DNA of 64,000 nucleotides from Flavobacterium gyeonganense (GCF_029625295.1 NZ_CP121112.1:1-64000); one strand, 5' to 3'. Counted from the first letter of the stretch, positions 28,833 through 38,670 are shown. Translations and numbers: made by a program. Notes: generated by a model not told the origin, from the letters alone.

Positions 28833-30866
28833 TCAGAATCGCATTTTTTGAATTCTTACTGCATTTAAGATCGCCAGCAGAGCAACCCCAACATCGGCAA
28901 AAACGGCTTCCCACATTGTTGCCAGTCCTCCTGCTCCCAAAATAAGGACTCCCGCTTTTACTACAAATGCCAAAGTTATATTCTGCCAGACTATTTTTTT
29001 TGTTTGTTTTCCAATACAAATAGCTAATGGTATTTTAGAAGGCTTATCATCCTGAATTACCACATCAGCAGTTTCAATAGTAGCGTCGCTTCCGAGTCCG
29101 CCCATTGCTATTCCTACGTCACTAAGAGCTACTACGGGCGCATCGTTAACACCGTCTCCCACAAAAGCAACTGTCCCCATCTTTGCTTTAATTTCTTTGA
29201 CCTTATTAACTTTATCTTCAGGAAGCAGATCACCAAATGAGTTATCAATTCCTAATTTATCAGCCACAAACTTCACTACAGCACTTTTATCGCCACTTAG
29301 CATTGTAGCTTTTACATTTAATTTATTCAACAGTTCTATGGTTTTCCGGGAATCTTCTTTTATGCTGTCTGCAATCGTAATGTAACCCACAAACTTTTTG
29401 TCAAAAGCAACAGCAATAGTGGTATACACAATTGAAGAAGTATCGACATCATAGCTAATACCAAATTTATCCATCAGCTTGAAATTACCCGCCAGAAGTT
29501 CTTTACCATCAATGAGCGCTTTTAGTCCGTGTCCGGCAATTTCTTCGGTACTTTCAATTTTTATTGAACTGTCTGGTTCACAAACATATTGATGAATAGC
29601 CGTTGCGACAGGATGCGAGCTTTGGCTTTCAACAGCATTCACCATCTTTAGTATTTCATGCTTGTCAAACTCAGGTTTAAAGACAGTTTCCTGAACTTTA
29701 AAAACCCCTTCGGTCATAGTGCCGGTTTTATCCATTACCACATTTTGAATACTGGCCATCACATCTAAGAAATTGCTGCCTTTAAATAAAATTCCATTAC
29801 GGCTCGCTGCACCGATTCCTCCAAAATAACCAAGCGGAATTGAAATAACCAAAGCACAAGGACAGGAAATAACTAAAAATACCAGCGCTTTGTATAACCA
29901 GGTATTAAAATCGTAATTATCTGTAAAAAAATAAGGCAGAAAACAAATTCCGGCTGCAAGGAATACCACAATAGGAGTATAAATTTTTGCAAACTTTCTG
30001 ATAAATAATTCTGTTGGTGCTTTTTGTGAAGTTGCATGCTGTACCAGCTCCAGAATTCTGCTGAGTTTACTCTCTGTATAAGCTGTAGTCACTTTAACCT
30101 GAGCTGCTACATTAAGATTGATCATTCCGGCCAAAACTGTTTGTCCTTTTGTTTTGGTATCAGGTTTGCTTTCTCCGGTCAGGGCAGCGGTATTGAATGA
30201 AGCACTATCTGTCAAAAGTTCACCGTCAAGCCCTAATTTTTCTCCGGGTTTTAACTGAACTACATCTCCAATATAAGCATCTGCTGCTTTTATTACTTTT
30301 GGTTTTCCATCAACCAGAATAGTAACTTCATCAGGCCTTTGGTCTAACAGGCTTTTAATATTTCTCTGAGCTCTTGAAACAGCAAGTGTCTGAAAAATCT
30401 CGCCTACTCCATAAAAAAGCATTACAGCCACCCCTTCAGGATATTCTCCGATACTAAATGCCCCAATAGTCGCAATGCTCATTAACAAAAATTCTGAAAA
30501 AATGTCTCCCCGAATAATACTCATTATTGCATCTTTTATAACTACATAACCCACAATTAAGTAGGCCACAAGATACCATCCTAGTCTTACTGATCCTGCA
30601 AACCACGACTGAGAAATCCAGTTATCCATGACAATTGCGGCAATCAAAAGCATGAAAGACAAAAAAGGTAAAAGAAATATTTTAAACATATCTCCTTCCA
30701 TATTGCCATGGTCATGCCCGTCATCATGACTGTGTCCCGAATGTTCATGACCATCATGAGCCGAATGGTTTTTTGTTGTTCCTTTTATACCAGCGTTTCC
30801 GTAAGCTTTTTCAGAATGTGCACAGCAAAAGGATTGTTCTGTATTATTGCGAAGTTTATTTTTCAT
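28833..30866 (-). CDS. Heavy-metal-translocating P-type ATPase (P1B, Zn/Cd/Pb type)
   Basis: 677 residues. The N-terminus lacks a classical HMA domain but carries CC plus a His-rich stretch ('HDGHEHSGHSHDDGHDHG'), which probably binds metal. Family motifs: transmembrane 'SCPCALVISIPLG' (CPC, about residue 337), phosphorylation site DKTGT (about 379), 'GESKP'-type TGE loop ('AALTGESKPDTK'), HP motif 'SSHPVATAI' and hinge 'GDGVNDAPVVALSDVGIAMG'. CPC together with the C-terminal K/D pattern points to P1B-2 (Zn2+, Cd2+, Pb2+) export from the cytoplasm. It is last in a minus-strand block with a Fur regulator and an RND pump, so cytoplasmic and periplasmic export would act in series. Confidence 0.9.
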   Translation of the reverse strand: MKNKLRNNTEQSFCCAHSEKAYGNAGIKGTTKNHSAHDGHEHSGHSHDDGHDHGNMEGDMFKIFLLPFLSFMLLIAAIVMDNWISQSWFAGSVRLGWYLVAYLIVGYVVIKDAIMSIIRGDIFSEFLLMSIATIGAFSIGEYPEGVAVMLFYGVGEIFQTLAVSRAQRNIKSLLDQRPDEVTILVDGKPKVIKAADAYIGDVVQLKPGEKLGLDGELLTDSASFNTAALTGESKPDTKTKGQTVLAGMINLNVAAQVKVTTAYTESKLSRILELVQHATSQKAPTELFIRKFAKIYTPIVVFLAAGICFLPYFFTDNYDFNTWLYKALVFLVISCPCALVISIPLGYFGGIGAASRNGILFKGSNFLDVMASIQNVVMDKTGTMTEGVFKVQETVFKPEFDKHEILKMVNAVESQSSHPVATAIHQYVCEPDSSIKIESTEEIAGHGLKALIDGKELLAGNFKLMDKFGISYDVDTSSIVYTTIAVAFDKKFVGYITIADSIKEDSRKTIELLNKLNVKATMLSGDKSAVVKFVADKLGIDNSFGDLLPEDKVNKVKEIKAKMGTVAFVGDGVNDAPVVALSDVGIAMGGLGSDATIETADVVIQDDKPSKIPLAICIGKQTKKIVWQNITLAFVVKAGVLILGAGGLATMWEAVFADVGVALLAILNAVRIQKMRF

Positions 30867-30941
30867 GTTATCTTTTTATATGCTCTAATGAAATAGAGAA
30901 CGATAGGGTTTTATTTGGATTCAGTATTTTTTTATATTCTG

Positions 30942-31352
30942 CTATTTTAAACATTTATCGCATATTCCTTTGGCCAGAATCTGAATTTCATCAATCTGCA
31001 GCCTGGAATCGATGTTCTCAGGAAAAACAATTTCATCCTTACAGGTAGTTTCATGGCACTTTTTACAATAAAAATGCAAATGCATGTCCTTATGATTTTC
31101 CTGACTGCATATTTCTGCACAAAGTTTATACTTTGTGGTATTTTCATCCAGAATTTTATGAACCAAACCTTTTTCCAGAAAGGTCTGTAGTGTTCGATAT
31201 ATAGTTACTTTATCTGCTTTATGAAAATATTTCTCAATTTCAGCCAGCGATAAAGCAGCTGTAACGGTTTCCAGATATTCATAAATTAAGATACGCATTG
31301 TAGTTAAACGAATATCTTTATCCTTAAAAACATCCTCAGTCGATTTTTTCAT
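30942..31352 (-). CDS. Fur-family metalloregulator
   Basis: 136 residues. The N-terminal winged helix ('RLTTMRILIYEYLETVTAALSLAEIEKYFHKADKVTIYRTLQTFLEKGLVHKI') has the Fur signature 'TIYRTL..F...GLV'. The C-terminal dimerisation domain has 'HLHFYCKKCHETTC' and ends 'GICDKCLK', giving two CxxC pairs for a structural zinc and histidines for a sensing site. It is Zur/PerR-like in size, but the metal cannot be decided. It sits between the adaptor and ATPase genes, so it most likely controls the efflux block. A perfect 16-bp palindrome 48 bp upstream of its start is a candidate autoregulatory operator. Confidence 0.88.
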   Translation of the reverse strand: MKKSTEDVFKDKDIRLTTMRILIYEYLETVTAALSLAEIEKYFHKADKVTIYRTLQTFLEKGLVHKILDENTTKYKLCAEICSQENHKDMHLHFYCKKCHETTCKDEIVFPENIDSRLQIDEIQILAKGICDKCLK

Positions 31353-31399
31353 TTTAGCTTACTTTACAGAACCAGAAGGTTTTAATTTTAATCATGCCA

Positions 31400-31415
31400 T
31401 TCGTAAATTTACGAA
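31400..31415. promoter_or_regulatory. 16-bp palindrome upstream of the Fur-family gene
   Basis: TTCGTAAATTTACGAA is a perfect palindrome in the short gap between the RND adaptor and the Fur-family gene. Its position and symmetry suggest a dimeric regulator site. Confidence 0.45.
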
Positions 31416-31475
31416 GATATTTCCCTTTCATTTTCCTCTGATTCTATTTTAACAATTCAATATTTTTTCATCTGG

Positions 31476-32747
31476 TTAATGTTCGTGTTCCCCTGAATTA
31501 CTTAGTTTTGCATTGACAAAAAAGGTACCTTTCGTGACAATTTTAGTTCCTTCCGGAATTTCTTTGACAGGTGTAATTGCTGTGTAACCTAATTCTGAAA
31601 CTCCCTTTGAAACTTCAATTTTTTCAAAATTCACACTATTGGAAGCTATTTCCTTTTCTTTTTCTTCATTATGTTTCTCACCGGATTCACCATCCTCCCC
31701 ATGTTCATCATGCATTTTCGGTTTTTTATTCGTTTTGGCAAAAATGTAATATTTTCCATCTGCCTCAGCAATGGCATCATTTGGAACAGCAGCAGTCAAA
31801 GCATTTCCGATACTGATCATGGCAGTGATATTCATTCCGTCTATAAGTCCTGTTTTATTTCCTGTAACTGTACAATGGATAGCAACTGTTTTGCTTTCGT
31901 TCTCAAATGACGAGCCAATATTAAATACTTTTGCCGTATAGGATGTAGAGGGATTGTTGGTTAAGGTAAAATTTACTGTTTGTCCTATTTTTACCATCGG
32001 AAGATCTTTTTCGAAAACCTGAAGATCAAGATGAATAAGGCTGTTATCTACAATTTCAACTACCGGGGAAGAAACATCTACGTAACTTCCGATTTTGGCA
32101 AACTCACTGCTTACTGTTCCACTTACAGGACTTGTGACGGTCAGTGCTGATTTTAAACCCGAAGCACTAATTCCTGCCGGATTTATTCCCATAAGCTGAA
32201 TTTGTTTTTGAAGTGATGCTTTTCGTGCGCGAAGTGAATTCACTTCAGCCGTAGCACTTTGCAGGTTTTTTAAAGCGCCCGCATTTCCTTCCTGAAGCTC
32301 TTTCTGACGTCTCAACTCCTGGTCTGCCAGTATCATTTTACTTCCAATAGTCAGATATTCTTCCTGAAGCTGAATAAACTGCGGATTTTCGATTGTAGCA
32401 ATAACCTGCCCTTTGCGTACGTGATCTCCCAATTGTACTTTGAGCGATTTAATCACGCCACCGTACAATGAAGTTGCATTTGCTTTATTGTTATTAGGAA
32501 CCCGCAAGGCTCCGTTTGCCTTAATCGAAGCAGTCAGGTTTTTATTTTCAATAGTTCCAAGCGTAATTCCTACAGAATTAATTTGCTCCTGTGTCAGAGT
32601 GGCAATAGTAGCCGCTTCTTCTTCGTGTTTCTCTTCTATTGCACCGGATTTTTCAGTTTCAGCAGCATTTTTATTATTTTTTTGTTGACAGCTAATCAAG
32701 GAAAAAGTAGCAGCAACAGCAATTAGAATTTTTATTTTGACTTTCAT
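31476..32747 (-). CDS. RND efflux periplasmic adaptor (CzcB/CusB-like lipoprotein)
   Basis: 423 residues; lipoprotein signal MKVKIKILIAVAATFSLISCQQ. Membrane-fusion-protein layout: beta-barrel/lipoyl half ('SLYGGVIKSLKVQLGDHVRKGQVIATIENPQFIQLQEEY'), alpha-hairpin ('LGSKMILADQELRRQKELQEGNAGALKNLQSATAEVNSL'), returning lipoyl half ('LTVTSPVSGTVSSEFAKIGSYVDVSSPVVEIVD'), then a beta-barrel. A His/Glu-rich insertion near residues 342-365 ('MHDEHGEDGESGEKHNEE') and a C-terminal EHEH suggest metal binding. It links the inner-membrane pump to the outer-membrane channel. It lies 65 bp behind the pump gene in the same operon. Confidence 0.9.
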   Translation of the reverse strand: MKVKIKILIAVAATFSLISCQQKNNKNAAETEKSGAIEEKHEEEAATIATLTQEQINSVGITLGTIENKNLTASIKANGALRVPNNNKANATSLYGGVIKSLKVQLGDHVRKGQVIATIENPQFIQLQEEYLTIGSKMILADQELRRQKELQEGNAGALKNLQSATAEVNSLRARKASLQKQIQLMGINPAGISASGLKSALTVTSPVSGTVSSEFAKIGSYVDVSSPVVEIVDNSLIHLDLQVFEKDLPMVKIGQTVNFTLTNNPSTSYTAKVFNIGSSFENESKTVAIHCTVTGNKTGLIDGMNITAMISIGNALTAAVPNDAIAEADGKYYIFAKTNKKPKMHDEHGEDGESGEKHNEEKEKEIASNSVNFEKIEVSKGVSELGYTAITPVKEIPEGTKIVTKGTFFVNAKLSNSGEHEH

Positions 32748-32812
32748 TTATGCTTATTTTAAATGATCTAATGAAATCCTGTTCTTATTAAAACAGAAAT
32801 CGCATGACATTG

Positions 32813-35800
32813 TTATTTATTATTAAAGTAATTAAACTGAACAGCAGATTGATTGTACTGATTTAGAATATCCAAATAATTCTGCCGTATTCCTACTGCC
32901 TGACTTAGAAACTGTCCCAACTCTGCAAAACTAATTTCACCTGATCTGTAACTTAATGTAGAAGCTTTTATGATTTCTTCTGCCTGTTTTAATCCGGTAG
33001 TTTCATAATAATTCAGCAAGGACAGATTCTTTTCTATTTCTGCAATTGCAGAAGCTTTCTGTGTCTGCATTTGCTGTGTCTGATAAAGCAGACTTTTTTC
33101 CTGCACGTCTTTCTCTGCCGAAGCCGCTTTTACTTTGTTACGCGCATAACCTGCTCCAAATAACGGAAAAGATGCCGTTGCCGAAAATCCCGTATAAGGA
33201 TCATTTGCTCCCCATAACCGCTGACTGAAAACCCTTCCTGAAAATTCCGGCATATTGCTATTTCTCTGAACAGAAATATTCGATTCGGCAATTTTTACAT
33301 TTTGTTCCTGAAGCACCAAAAGCGGATGAGCACCATTATTTTCAGTTAGAACAACATCTGCTTTTCCTAACGGAATTTCTAAAGGAAGCAGCCATTCATT
33401 CTGATTCAAAAGCATCATTAACTGTTGCTGCTGAACGGTCATATCCTTTTTATTCTGGTCCGAAAAAGCTTTTAGTTCCTGCAGTTTTGCATCGGCGGCA
33501 ATTTTGTCCAATGCTGCTACATCGCCTGCTTTCAAACGAACTTCTGCCGTTTTAAAAAGCAATGTATAAATACTGTCCAGACGTTTGTACAGTAACTGTT
33601 TGTCCTGCAGGTACCACAATTTATAATAAGCCGTTCGCACATCTTTTTTAATTGTGGCATTTAAAAGGCTGGTATTTAATTCGGCATATTTTAACTGCTC
33701 GTTAAAATAGTCTTTTCGTGCTGCGTAAAGACCCGGCCATGCAATAGCTTGTGAAATTCCGATTTTTAATATTCCCGTATTATCAGAAGGCCGGAGATCT
33801 TCATTCTCTGCAAATATTCCGGTCTTTGGAATATCAACAGCCGTTTTTACATTTAGTCCGGCAGTTCGAATTTCAGCTTCATTGATTCCAATCTGCTGAT
33901 TGTTTTTTAAAGCCATTTCTACCGCCTGATCCATTGAAATCCTTTCCTGTGCATTTGCAGATCCTAAACCTGCCAGACAAAGGAGCATTATAACTGTTGC
34001 ATTTCCCATTTTAAATTTTCCATTAAAATTGAATTTAGAATTAAAAATAATATACAACAAAGGCAGTACAAATAAGGTCAAAAACGTAGCGGTTATCAAT
34101 CCGCCAATTACTACGGTTGCCAAAGGTTTCTGTACCTCTGCTCCCGCACTGCTGCTAATTGCCATTGGCAAAAATCCTAATGAAGCTACTGTCGCGGTCA
34201 TCAATACGGGACGAAGTCTGGTCATTGTTCCTTCTTTTACTCTTTCAAAAATATTTTTCATGCCTTCTTTTTCGAGCTGGTTGAAAGTTCCAATCAAAAC
34301 GATTCCATTCAATACGGCAACGCCAAATAATGCAATAAATCCGATTCCAGCGCTGATGCTAAATGGCATTCCGCGAAGCATTAAAGCGAAAATTCCACCA
34401 ATGGCACTCATCGGAATTGCGGTAAATATCAAAATGGCTTGTTTGAAAGAACGGAATGTAAAATACAATAATGCGAAAATCAAAAGCAGCGAAACCGGAA
34501 CCGCAATCATCAAACGTGCATTTGCCTTTTGAAGATTTTCAAACTGACCTCCATACGTGAAATAATATCCAGGTGGCAATTTTACTTTTTGCGATAATTT
34601 CTTCTGAATATCCTCAACAACGCTTTGAACGTCACGACCTGAAACATTAAATCCTACTACTATTCGGCGTTTTCCTGCTTCACGGCTTATTTGTGCTGGT
34701 CCTAATTTATAATTGACATTTGCAACCTGAGAAAGCGGAATCTGATTTCCTGTATTGGTCGGAATCATCAAATTGCTTACATCGTCAATTCCACTTCTGT
34801 GAATGCTGTCCAGACGAACAACAAGGTCAAAACGTCTTTCATTTTCATAAACCTGACCCGCGCTTTTTCCTGCAAATGCTGTACTGACTACGTCATTTAC
34901 GTCCTGGATTGTCAGACCATAATTAGCAATACGGGTTCTGTCGTATTCGATATTGATTTGTGGCAAACCACTCACTCTTTCAACTTGTGGAGAAGTTGCG
35001 CCTTCCACACTCTGAATAACTTTACTGACTCCTTTTGCATAAACCGAAAGTGTGTCAATATTTTCACCGAAAATCTTAACGGCAACATCCTGTCTAATTC
35101 CCGTCATGAGTTCATTAAAACGCATCTGGATCGGTTGGTTTTTTTCAAAGAAAACCCCCGGGATAACTTCCAGCTTTTCGGTAATGGCATCAGCCAGTTC
35201 ATTATAATCCCTGCCAGATTTCCATTCTTTTTGAGGTTTTAAGACAACCATCAAATCGGTTGCCTCAGGAGGCATCGGATCTGTTGGGACTTCTGCGGCT
35301 CCGGTTTTTCCGACAACCATTTTTACTTCATCAAATTGTTTGATAATTCGGGATGCCTGCATCGAAGTTTCGATACTTTGGTTTAAGGAACTTCCCTGTG
35401 GAAGAATACAGTGAAACGCATAGTCACCTTCCTGAAGCTGCGGAATAAATTCTCCTCCCATTCTGATAAAACATAAAATAGCAATCACAAATAAAAAACT
35501 GGTGAAACCCACTACAGCACATTTAATGTTTATGACTTTTTGAAGTAATGGCTGATACATACTTTGTAGTTTCTGCATCATTTTATCACTAAAATTTTCT
35601 TTATGATTTGGTTTTTTAGATAAGAATAAAGCACACATCATCGGGATGTAAGTCAGAGACAAAATCAAAGCTCCAAAAATCGCAAAACCCACAGTCTGCG
35701 CCATCGGACGAAACATTTTTCCTTCAACACCAACCAGCGTCAGAATCGGAATGTAAACGATCAAAATAATAATTTCCCCAAATGCGGCGCTGGTTCGTAT

Positions 35801-37129
35801 TTTAGAAGCCGACTGAAAAACTTCTTCGTCCATTTCTTCCTGTGTCAGACTTCTCATTGTTTTTCGCATTCCTAAATGGTGCAATGTTGCTTCTACAACA
35901 ATTACAGCTCCATCGACAATAAGTCCGAAATCAATCGCCCCAAGTGACATTAAATTGGCACTTACACCAAAAACATTCATCATTCCCAAAGCAAATAGCA
36001 TTGCTAACGGAATCGCTGAGGCAACAATTAAACCTGCCCTCAGATTTCCTAAAAATAAGACCAAAACAAAAATCACAATCAAAGCTCCCTCTACAAGGTT
36101 TGTCTCTACTGTGCTGATGGCTCTTCCTACCAAATCCGTACGATCGAGAAAAGGTTCGATTGTGACATCATCCGGAAGCGATTTTTGAATAGTGGGTAGT
36201 TTTTCTTTGATTCGTTTTACAACTTCATTACTATTTTCACCTTTTAGCATCAGGACTACTCCACCCACGGCATCAACTTCTCCGTTATACGTTAAAGCTC
36301 CGTATCGAACTGCTTTTCCAAATCTAACTTCGGCGACATCACTCACATAAATTGGTGCAGCTCCAGTATTTTTTACCACGATCTTTTTTACATCATCCAA
36401 TGAAGTAACAAGACCTATTCCTCTGATAAAATAAGCGTTAGGTTTTTTGTCAATGTAGGCTCCTCCGGTATTCTGATTGTTTTTCTCAAGTGCGGCGAAA
36501 ATATCCGGAATACTCACTCCCATTGCTTTTAACCTGTCCGGATTAACGGCAACTTCATACTGTTTCAATTCACCACCGAAACTGTTTACCTCTGCAATTC
36601 CGGGTGTACCGTATAATTGTCTGGCTACAATCCAGTCCTGCATCGTGCGAAGATCTTTTGCATTATATTTATGCTTGCTTCCTTTTTTAGGGTGAATAAT
36701 ATACTGATAGACTTCTCCGAGTCCCGTACTTACCGGAGCCATTTTTGGTATGCCGGCGCCTTGGGGAATTTGATCCTGTGCTTCCTTTAGTCTTTCGTTG
36801 ATAAGCTGTCTTGCAAAATAGATATCAGTATCATCATCAAAAACTACGGTTATTACCGAAAGTCCGAATCTTGAAATACTTCTGATTTCCTGAATTTTTG
36901 GAACAGTAGCTATACTTTGTTCAATTGGAAAAGTCACTAATTGCTCCACTTCCTGTCCCGCCAGTGTTGGACAGCTTGTAAAGATCTGAACCTGATTGTT
37001 TGTGATGTCAGGTACGGCATCAATTGATAATTTAGTGGCGCTCCATACGCCCCAAATTATCAAAAGCAAAGTCATTAAACCAATAACGATTTTGTTCTTT
37101 ATACTGAATTTGATTATGTTATCTAACAC
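32813..37129 (-). CDS. CzcA/CusA-family RND metal pump fused to a TolC-like outer-membrane channel
   Basis: 1438 residues, about 400 longer than CzcA. Residues 1-1035 are a heavy-metal RND pump: 'FSIKNKIVIGLMTLLLIIWGVWSATKLSIDAVPDITNNQVQI', the proton-relay helix 'GAIDFGLIVDGAVIVVEATLHHLG', and 'FIALFGVAVLNGIVLIGTFNQL'. Residues from about 1041 on are an outer-membrane efflux protein: 'ISMDQAVEMALKNNQQIGINEAEI', later 'SAEKDVQEKSLLYQTQQMQTQKASAIAEIEKNL'. The junction carries M1041 and a signal-peptide-like stretch ending SANAQ. The complex expels divalent metals (Co/Zn/Cd or Cu/Ag) from periplasm to outside. RND-channel fusions of this kind are known in Bacteroidota. Confidence 0.92.
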   Translation of the reverse strand: MLDNIIKFSIKNKIVIGLMTLLLIIWGVWSATKLSIDAVPDITNNQVQIFTSCPTLAGQEVEQLVTFPIEQSIATVPKIQEIRSISRFGLSVITVVFDDDTDIYFARQLINERLKEAQDQIPQGAGIPKMAPVSTGLGEVYQYIIHPKKGSKHKYNAKDLRTMQDWIVARQLYGTPGIAEVNSFGGELKQYEVAVNPDRLKAMGVSIPDIFAALEKNNQNTGGAYIDKKPNAYFIRGIGLVTSLDDVKKIVVKNTGAAPIYVSDVAEVRFGKAVRYGALTYNGEVDAVGGVVLMLKGENSNEVVKRIKEKLPTIQKSLPDDVTIEPFLDRTDLVGRAISTVETNLVEGALIVIFVLVLFLGNLRAGLIVASAIPLAMLFALGMMNVFGVSANLMSLGAIDFGLIVDGAVIVVEATLHHLGMRKTMRSLTQEEMDEEVFQSASKIRTSAAFGEIIILIVYIPILTLVGVEGKMFRPMAQTVGFAIFGALILSLTYIPMMCALFLSKKPNHKENFSDKMMQKLQSMYQPLLQKVINIKCAVVGFTSFLFVIAILCFIRMGGEFIPQLQEGDYAFHCILPQGSSLNQSIETSMQASRIIKQFDEVKMVVGKTGAAEVPTDPMPPEATDLMVVLKPQKEWKSGRDYNELADAITEKLEVIPGVFFEKNQPIQMRFNELMTGIRQDVAVKIFGENIDTLSVYAKGVSKVIQSVEGATSPQVERVSGLPQINIEYDRTRIANYGLTIQDVNDVVSTAFAGKSAGQVYENERRFDLVVRLDSIHRSGIDDVSNLMIPTNTGNQIPLSQVANVNYKLGPAQISREAGKRRIVVGFNVSGRDVQSVVEDIQKKLSQKVKLPPGYYFTYGGQFENLQKANARLMIAVPVSLLLIFALLYFTFRSFKQAILIFTAIPMSAIGGIFALMLRGMPFSISAGIGFIALFGVAVLNGIVLIGTFNQLEKEGMKNIFERVKEGTMTRLRPVLMTATVASLGFLPMAISSSAGAEVQKPLATVVIGGLITATFLTLFVLPLLYIIFNSKFNFNGKFKMGNATVIMLLCLAGLGSANAQERISMDQAVEMALKNNQQIGINEAEIRTAGLNVKTAVDIPKTGIFAENEDLRPSDNTGILKIGISQAIAWPGLYAARKDYFNEQLKYAELNTSLLNATIKKDVRTAYYKLWYLQDKQLLYKRLDSIYTLLFKTAEVRLKAGDVAALDKIAADAKLQELKAFSDQNKKDMTVQQQQLMMLLNQNEWLLPLEIPLGKADVVLTENNGAHPLLVLQEQNVKIAESNISVQRNSNMPEFSGRVFSQRLWGANDPYTGFSATASFPLFGAGYARNKVKAASAEKDVQEKSLLYQTQQMQTQKASAIAEIEKNLSLLNYYETTGLKQAEEIIKASTLSYRSGEISFAELGQFLSQAVGIRQNYLDILNQYNQSAVQFNYFNNK

Positions 37130-37278
37130 AATGTAATTTGTTTTACGCTTAGAAAATAGTCTGTTTCAAAATAGGAATGTGCGCTAACAGATTGCATCAC
37201 TGCAAAATTAATTTACAGCATGATTTTTAGTGATTCTTAAACAAAAAATCACTAACTGAAATACACATAAAAAGAAAA

Positions 37279-37602
37279 TTAAGCGAAAAATTTAGGAGGT
37301 TCCCATATACTTCCGGAGTATGTGGAAATAATCTGGCAGTCTTTTATAACTATTTTTTTAAGGATAATAACGGCTTGCTGAAAATTAAATTCCGGCATTT
37401 TAAAACTAAATTTAACAACCGAAACACTACAGCAAGAGCATTGGCAAAATGGGGTACAATGATCATCATGATCCTCACTATGGTTATGGAATACCTCTTT
37501 CTGATACGATATAGAGTCTGAACAATTATTATAAACATCACTACACGGAACTAAAAGAAGTCCCAGGATATAGATTAATAATATTGTTGTTTTCCATTTC
37601 AT
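37279..37602 (-). CDS. Small Cys/His-rich exported protein (DUF6660-like)
   Basis: 107 residues from the ATG at 37602, chosen because it starts a clean signal peptide (MKWKTTILLIYILGLLLVPCSD); a longer reading to 37644 places extra residues before it. The mature part contains 'HNHSEDHDDHCTPFCQCSCC', an obvious metal-binding cluster, and ends 'IWEPPKFFA'. Such small proteins recur next to CusA/CzcA genes in Bacteroidota and are annotated DUF6660 by my recollection. It probably buffers or senses periplasmic metal. It precedes the pump gene on the same strand. A 7-1-7 palindrome lies 27 bp upstream of its start. Confidence 0.7.
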   Translation of the reverse strand: MKWKTTILLIYILGLLLVPCSDVYNNCSDSISYQKEVFHNHSEDHDDHCTPFCQCSCCSVSVVKFSFKMPEFNFQQAVIILKKIVIKDCQIISTYSGSIWEPPKFFA

Positions 37603-37628
37603 ATTAGACAAATGTATAAAAAAATTTA

Positions 37629-37643
37629 TGCAATCAGATTGCA
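37629..37643. promoter_or_regulatory. 7-1-7 inverted repeat, candidate Fur-family operator
   Basis: TGCAATC-A-GATTGCA is a perfect 7-1-7 repeat, the geometry of Fur/PerR/Zur boxes. It lies just upstream of the Cys/His-rich gene and of a possible -7 box TACATTTG (37616-37609, minus strand). The half-site GATTGCA recurs at 37190-37196, upstream of the RND pump start. Confidence 0.5.
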
Positions 37644-37858
37644 AAGTGATATACTGACTACAATAGGTAAAAAAGTGATGTTTGTATGTACTTTAAAGGC
37701 AAACAAAAAACTACTAACGAGTAAGGATTCATGATGTTGCGATTCTATAATTAAGTTTAATTATGTAACCACTTATTCCAATTATATAAAATAAAAAAAG
37801 CTAATCCTTGTAATTTTAAAATAATTAATATACTAAAGATCACTTAATAAATAAAATC

Positions 37859-38122
37859 ATGGAAAACTTAATCAATCAGGAAAATCTTGAGGAAATCAGA
37901 GAATTTATTGAAGATAAAATTGCGGATGTGCCAGGCAGCTATATACTTATTGGTGCAATTGGCTCCTTGCTTTTATCTTCATACCTCGATAAAACGGGTA
38001 AAAAACAAGCTGCTTCTGCAATTGGAAAATTAGCTATCCCTATCATCGGAATCGGACTTGCCAAATACAAAGATGTAATAAAATCTGAGATTGAAAATCA
38101 GTTAGAAAAAGTGCAGTCCTAA
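37859..38122 (+). CDS. Small membrane-associated hypothetical protein
   Basis: 87 residues, MENLINQENLEEIREFIEDK at the start, then hydrophobic segments 'YILIGAIGSLLLSSYL' and 'AASAIGKLAIPIIGIGLA', and an amphipathic C-terminus ending in ENQLEKVQS. No family recognised. The gene has its own intrinsic terminator (38171-38200), which supports it being real. It may be a membrane-stress-type small protein, but this is a guess. Confidence 0.6.
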   Translation: MENLINQENLEEIREFIEDKIADVPGSYILIGAIGSLLLSSYLDKTGKKQAASAIGKLAIPIIGIGLAKYKDVIKSEIENQLEKVQS

Positions 38123-38170
38123 AAAAATCAGCATATTTTCATTTTATTATATAAGTTGTACCCAACAATA

Positions 38171-38200
38171 AAGCCTGAGATTTACCTCAGGCTTTTCTAT
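38171..38200 (+). terminator. Intrinsic terminator of the small membrane protein gene
   Basis: AAGCCTGAG (38171-38179) pairs with CTCAGGCTT (38186-38194) around the loop ATTTAC, followed by TTCTATTTT. Between here and the tRNA-Glu promoter (38201-38621) nothing else was recognised. Confidence 0.8.
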
Positions 38201-38621
38201 TTTAAATTATAATTCATTTAATGTATGTGAGATTCTGTTTCACTATCCCACACAAGTATTCAATTATTGGGTTCTTAATCCAGATATAAATGCAGGCATA
38301 TTTAATCGAATTTTTGGTATCCTTTTTATTCAAAATTATATATTGCGGCAGGTTCAATTGGAAATGAAATTTTTGGTATAAAATCAAAAACCAAGCACAA
38401 TTACGAAAGAAAAATCCTCCTTTAAAGCAGTTTTAAAAAATAATTTTAAAATTATTCGATAGCATCATTTAAGAAAAAACGTATGTTAGTTACTTTTTGA
38501 GAATAAAAATAAATTATTATTAATCAAATAAATGCATCAAAAAAACAATACCATCTTTACAAATCATTATTTATTAAACCAGGATATTTTCAAAAAAACT
38601 AACAGCCTTATTAAAAAACAT

Positions 38622-38652
38622 TTTGTGTATTCTAAAATTAATTGTATTTTTG
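38622..38652 (+). promoter_or_regulatory. Promoter of tRNA-Glu
   Basis: TTTG (38622-38625), a 19-bp spacer and TATTTTTG (38645-38652) give a textbook Bacteroidota promoter 18 bp before the tRNA. Confidence 0.85.
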
Positions 38653-38670
38653 CACGCGAAATAAAAAGCA

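Noticed and set aside
31577..31910. Two 79-residue + strand frames opposite the RND adaptor
   Set aside because: They overlap each other and the adaptor's His-rich codons; composition is that of antisense shadow.
34029..34532. 167-residue + strand frame opposite the RND pump
   Set aside because: It is antisense to strongly conserved RND coding sequence, has low-complexity composition and no recognisable domain.
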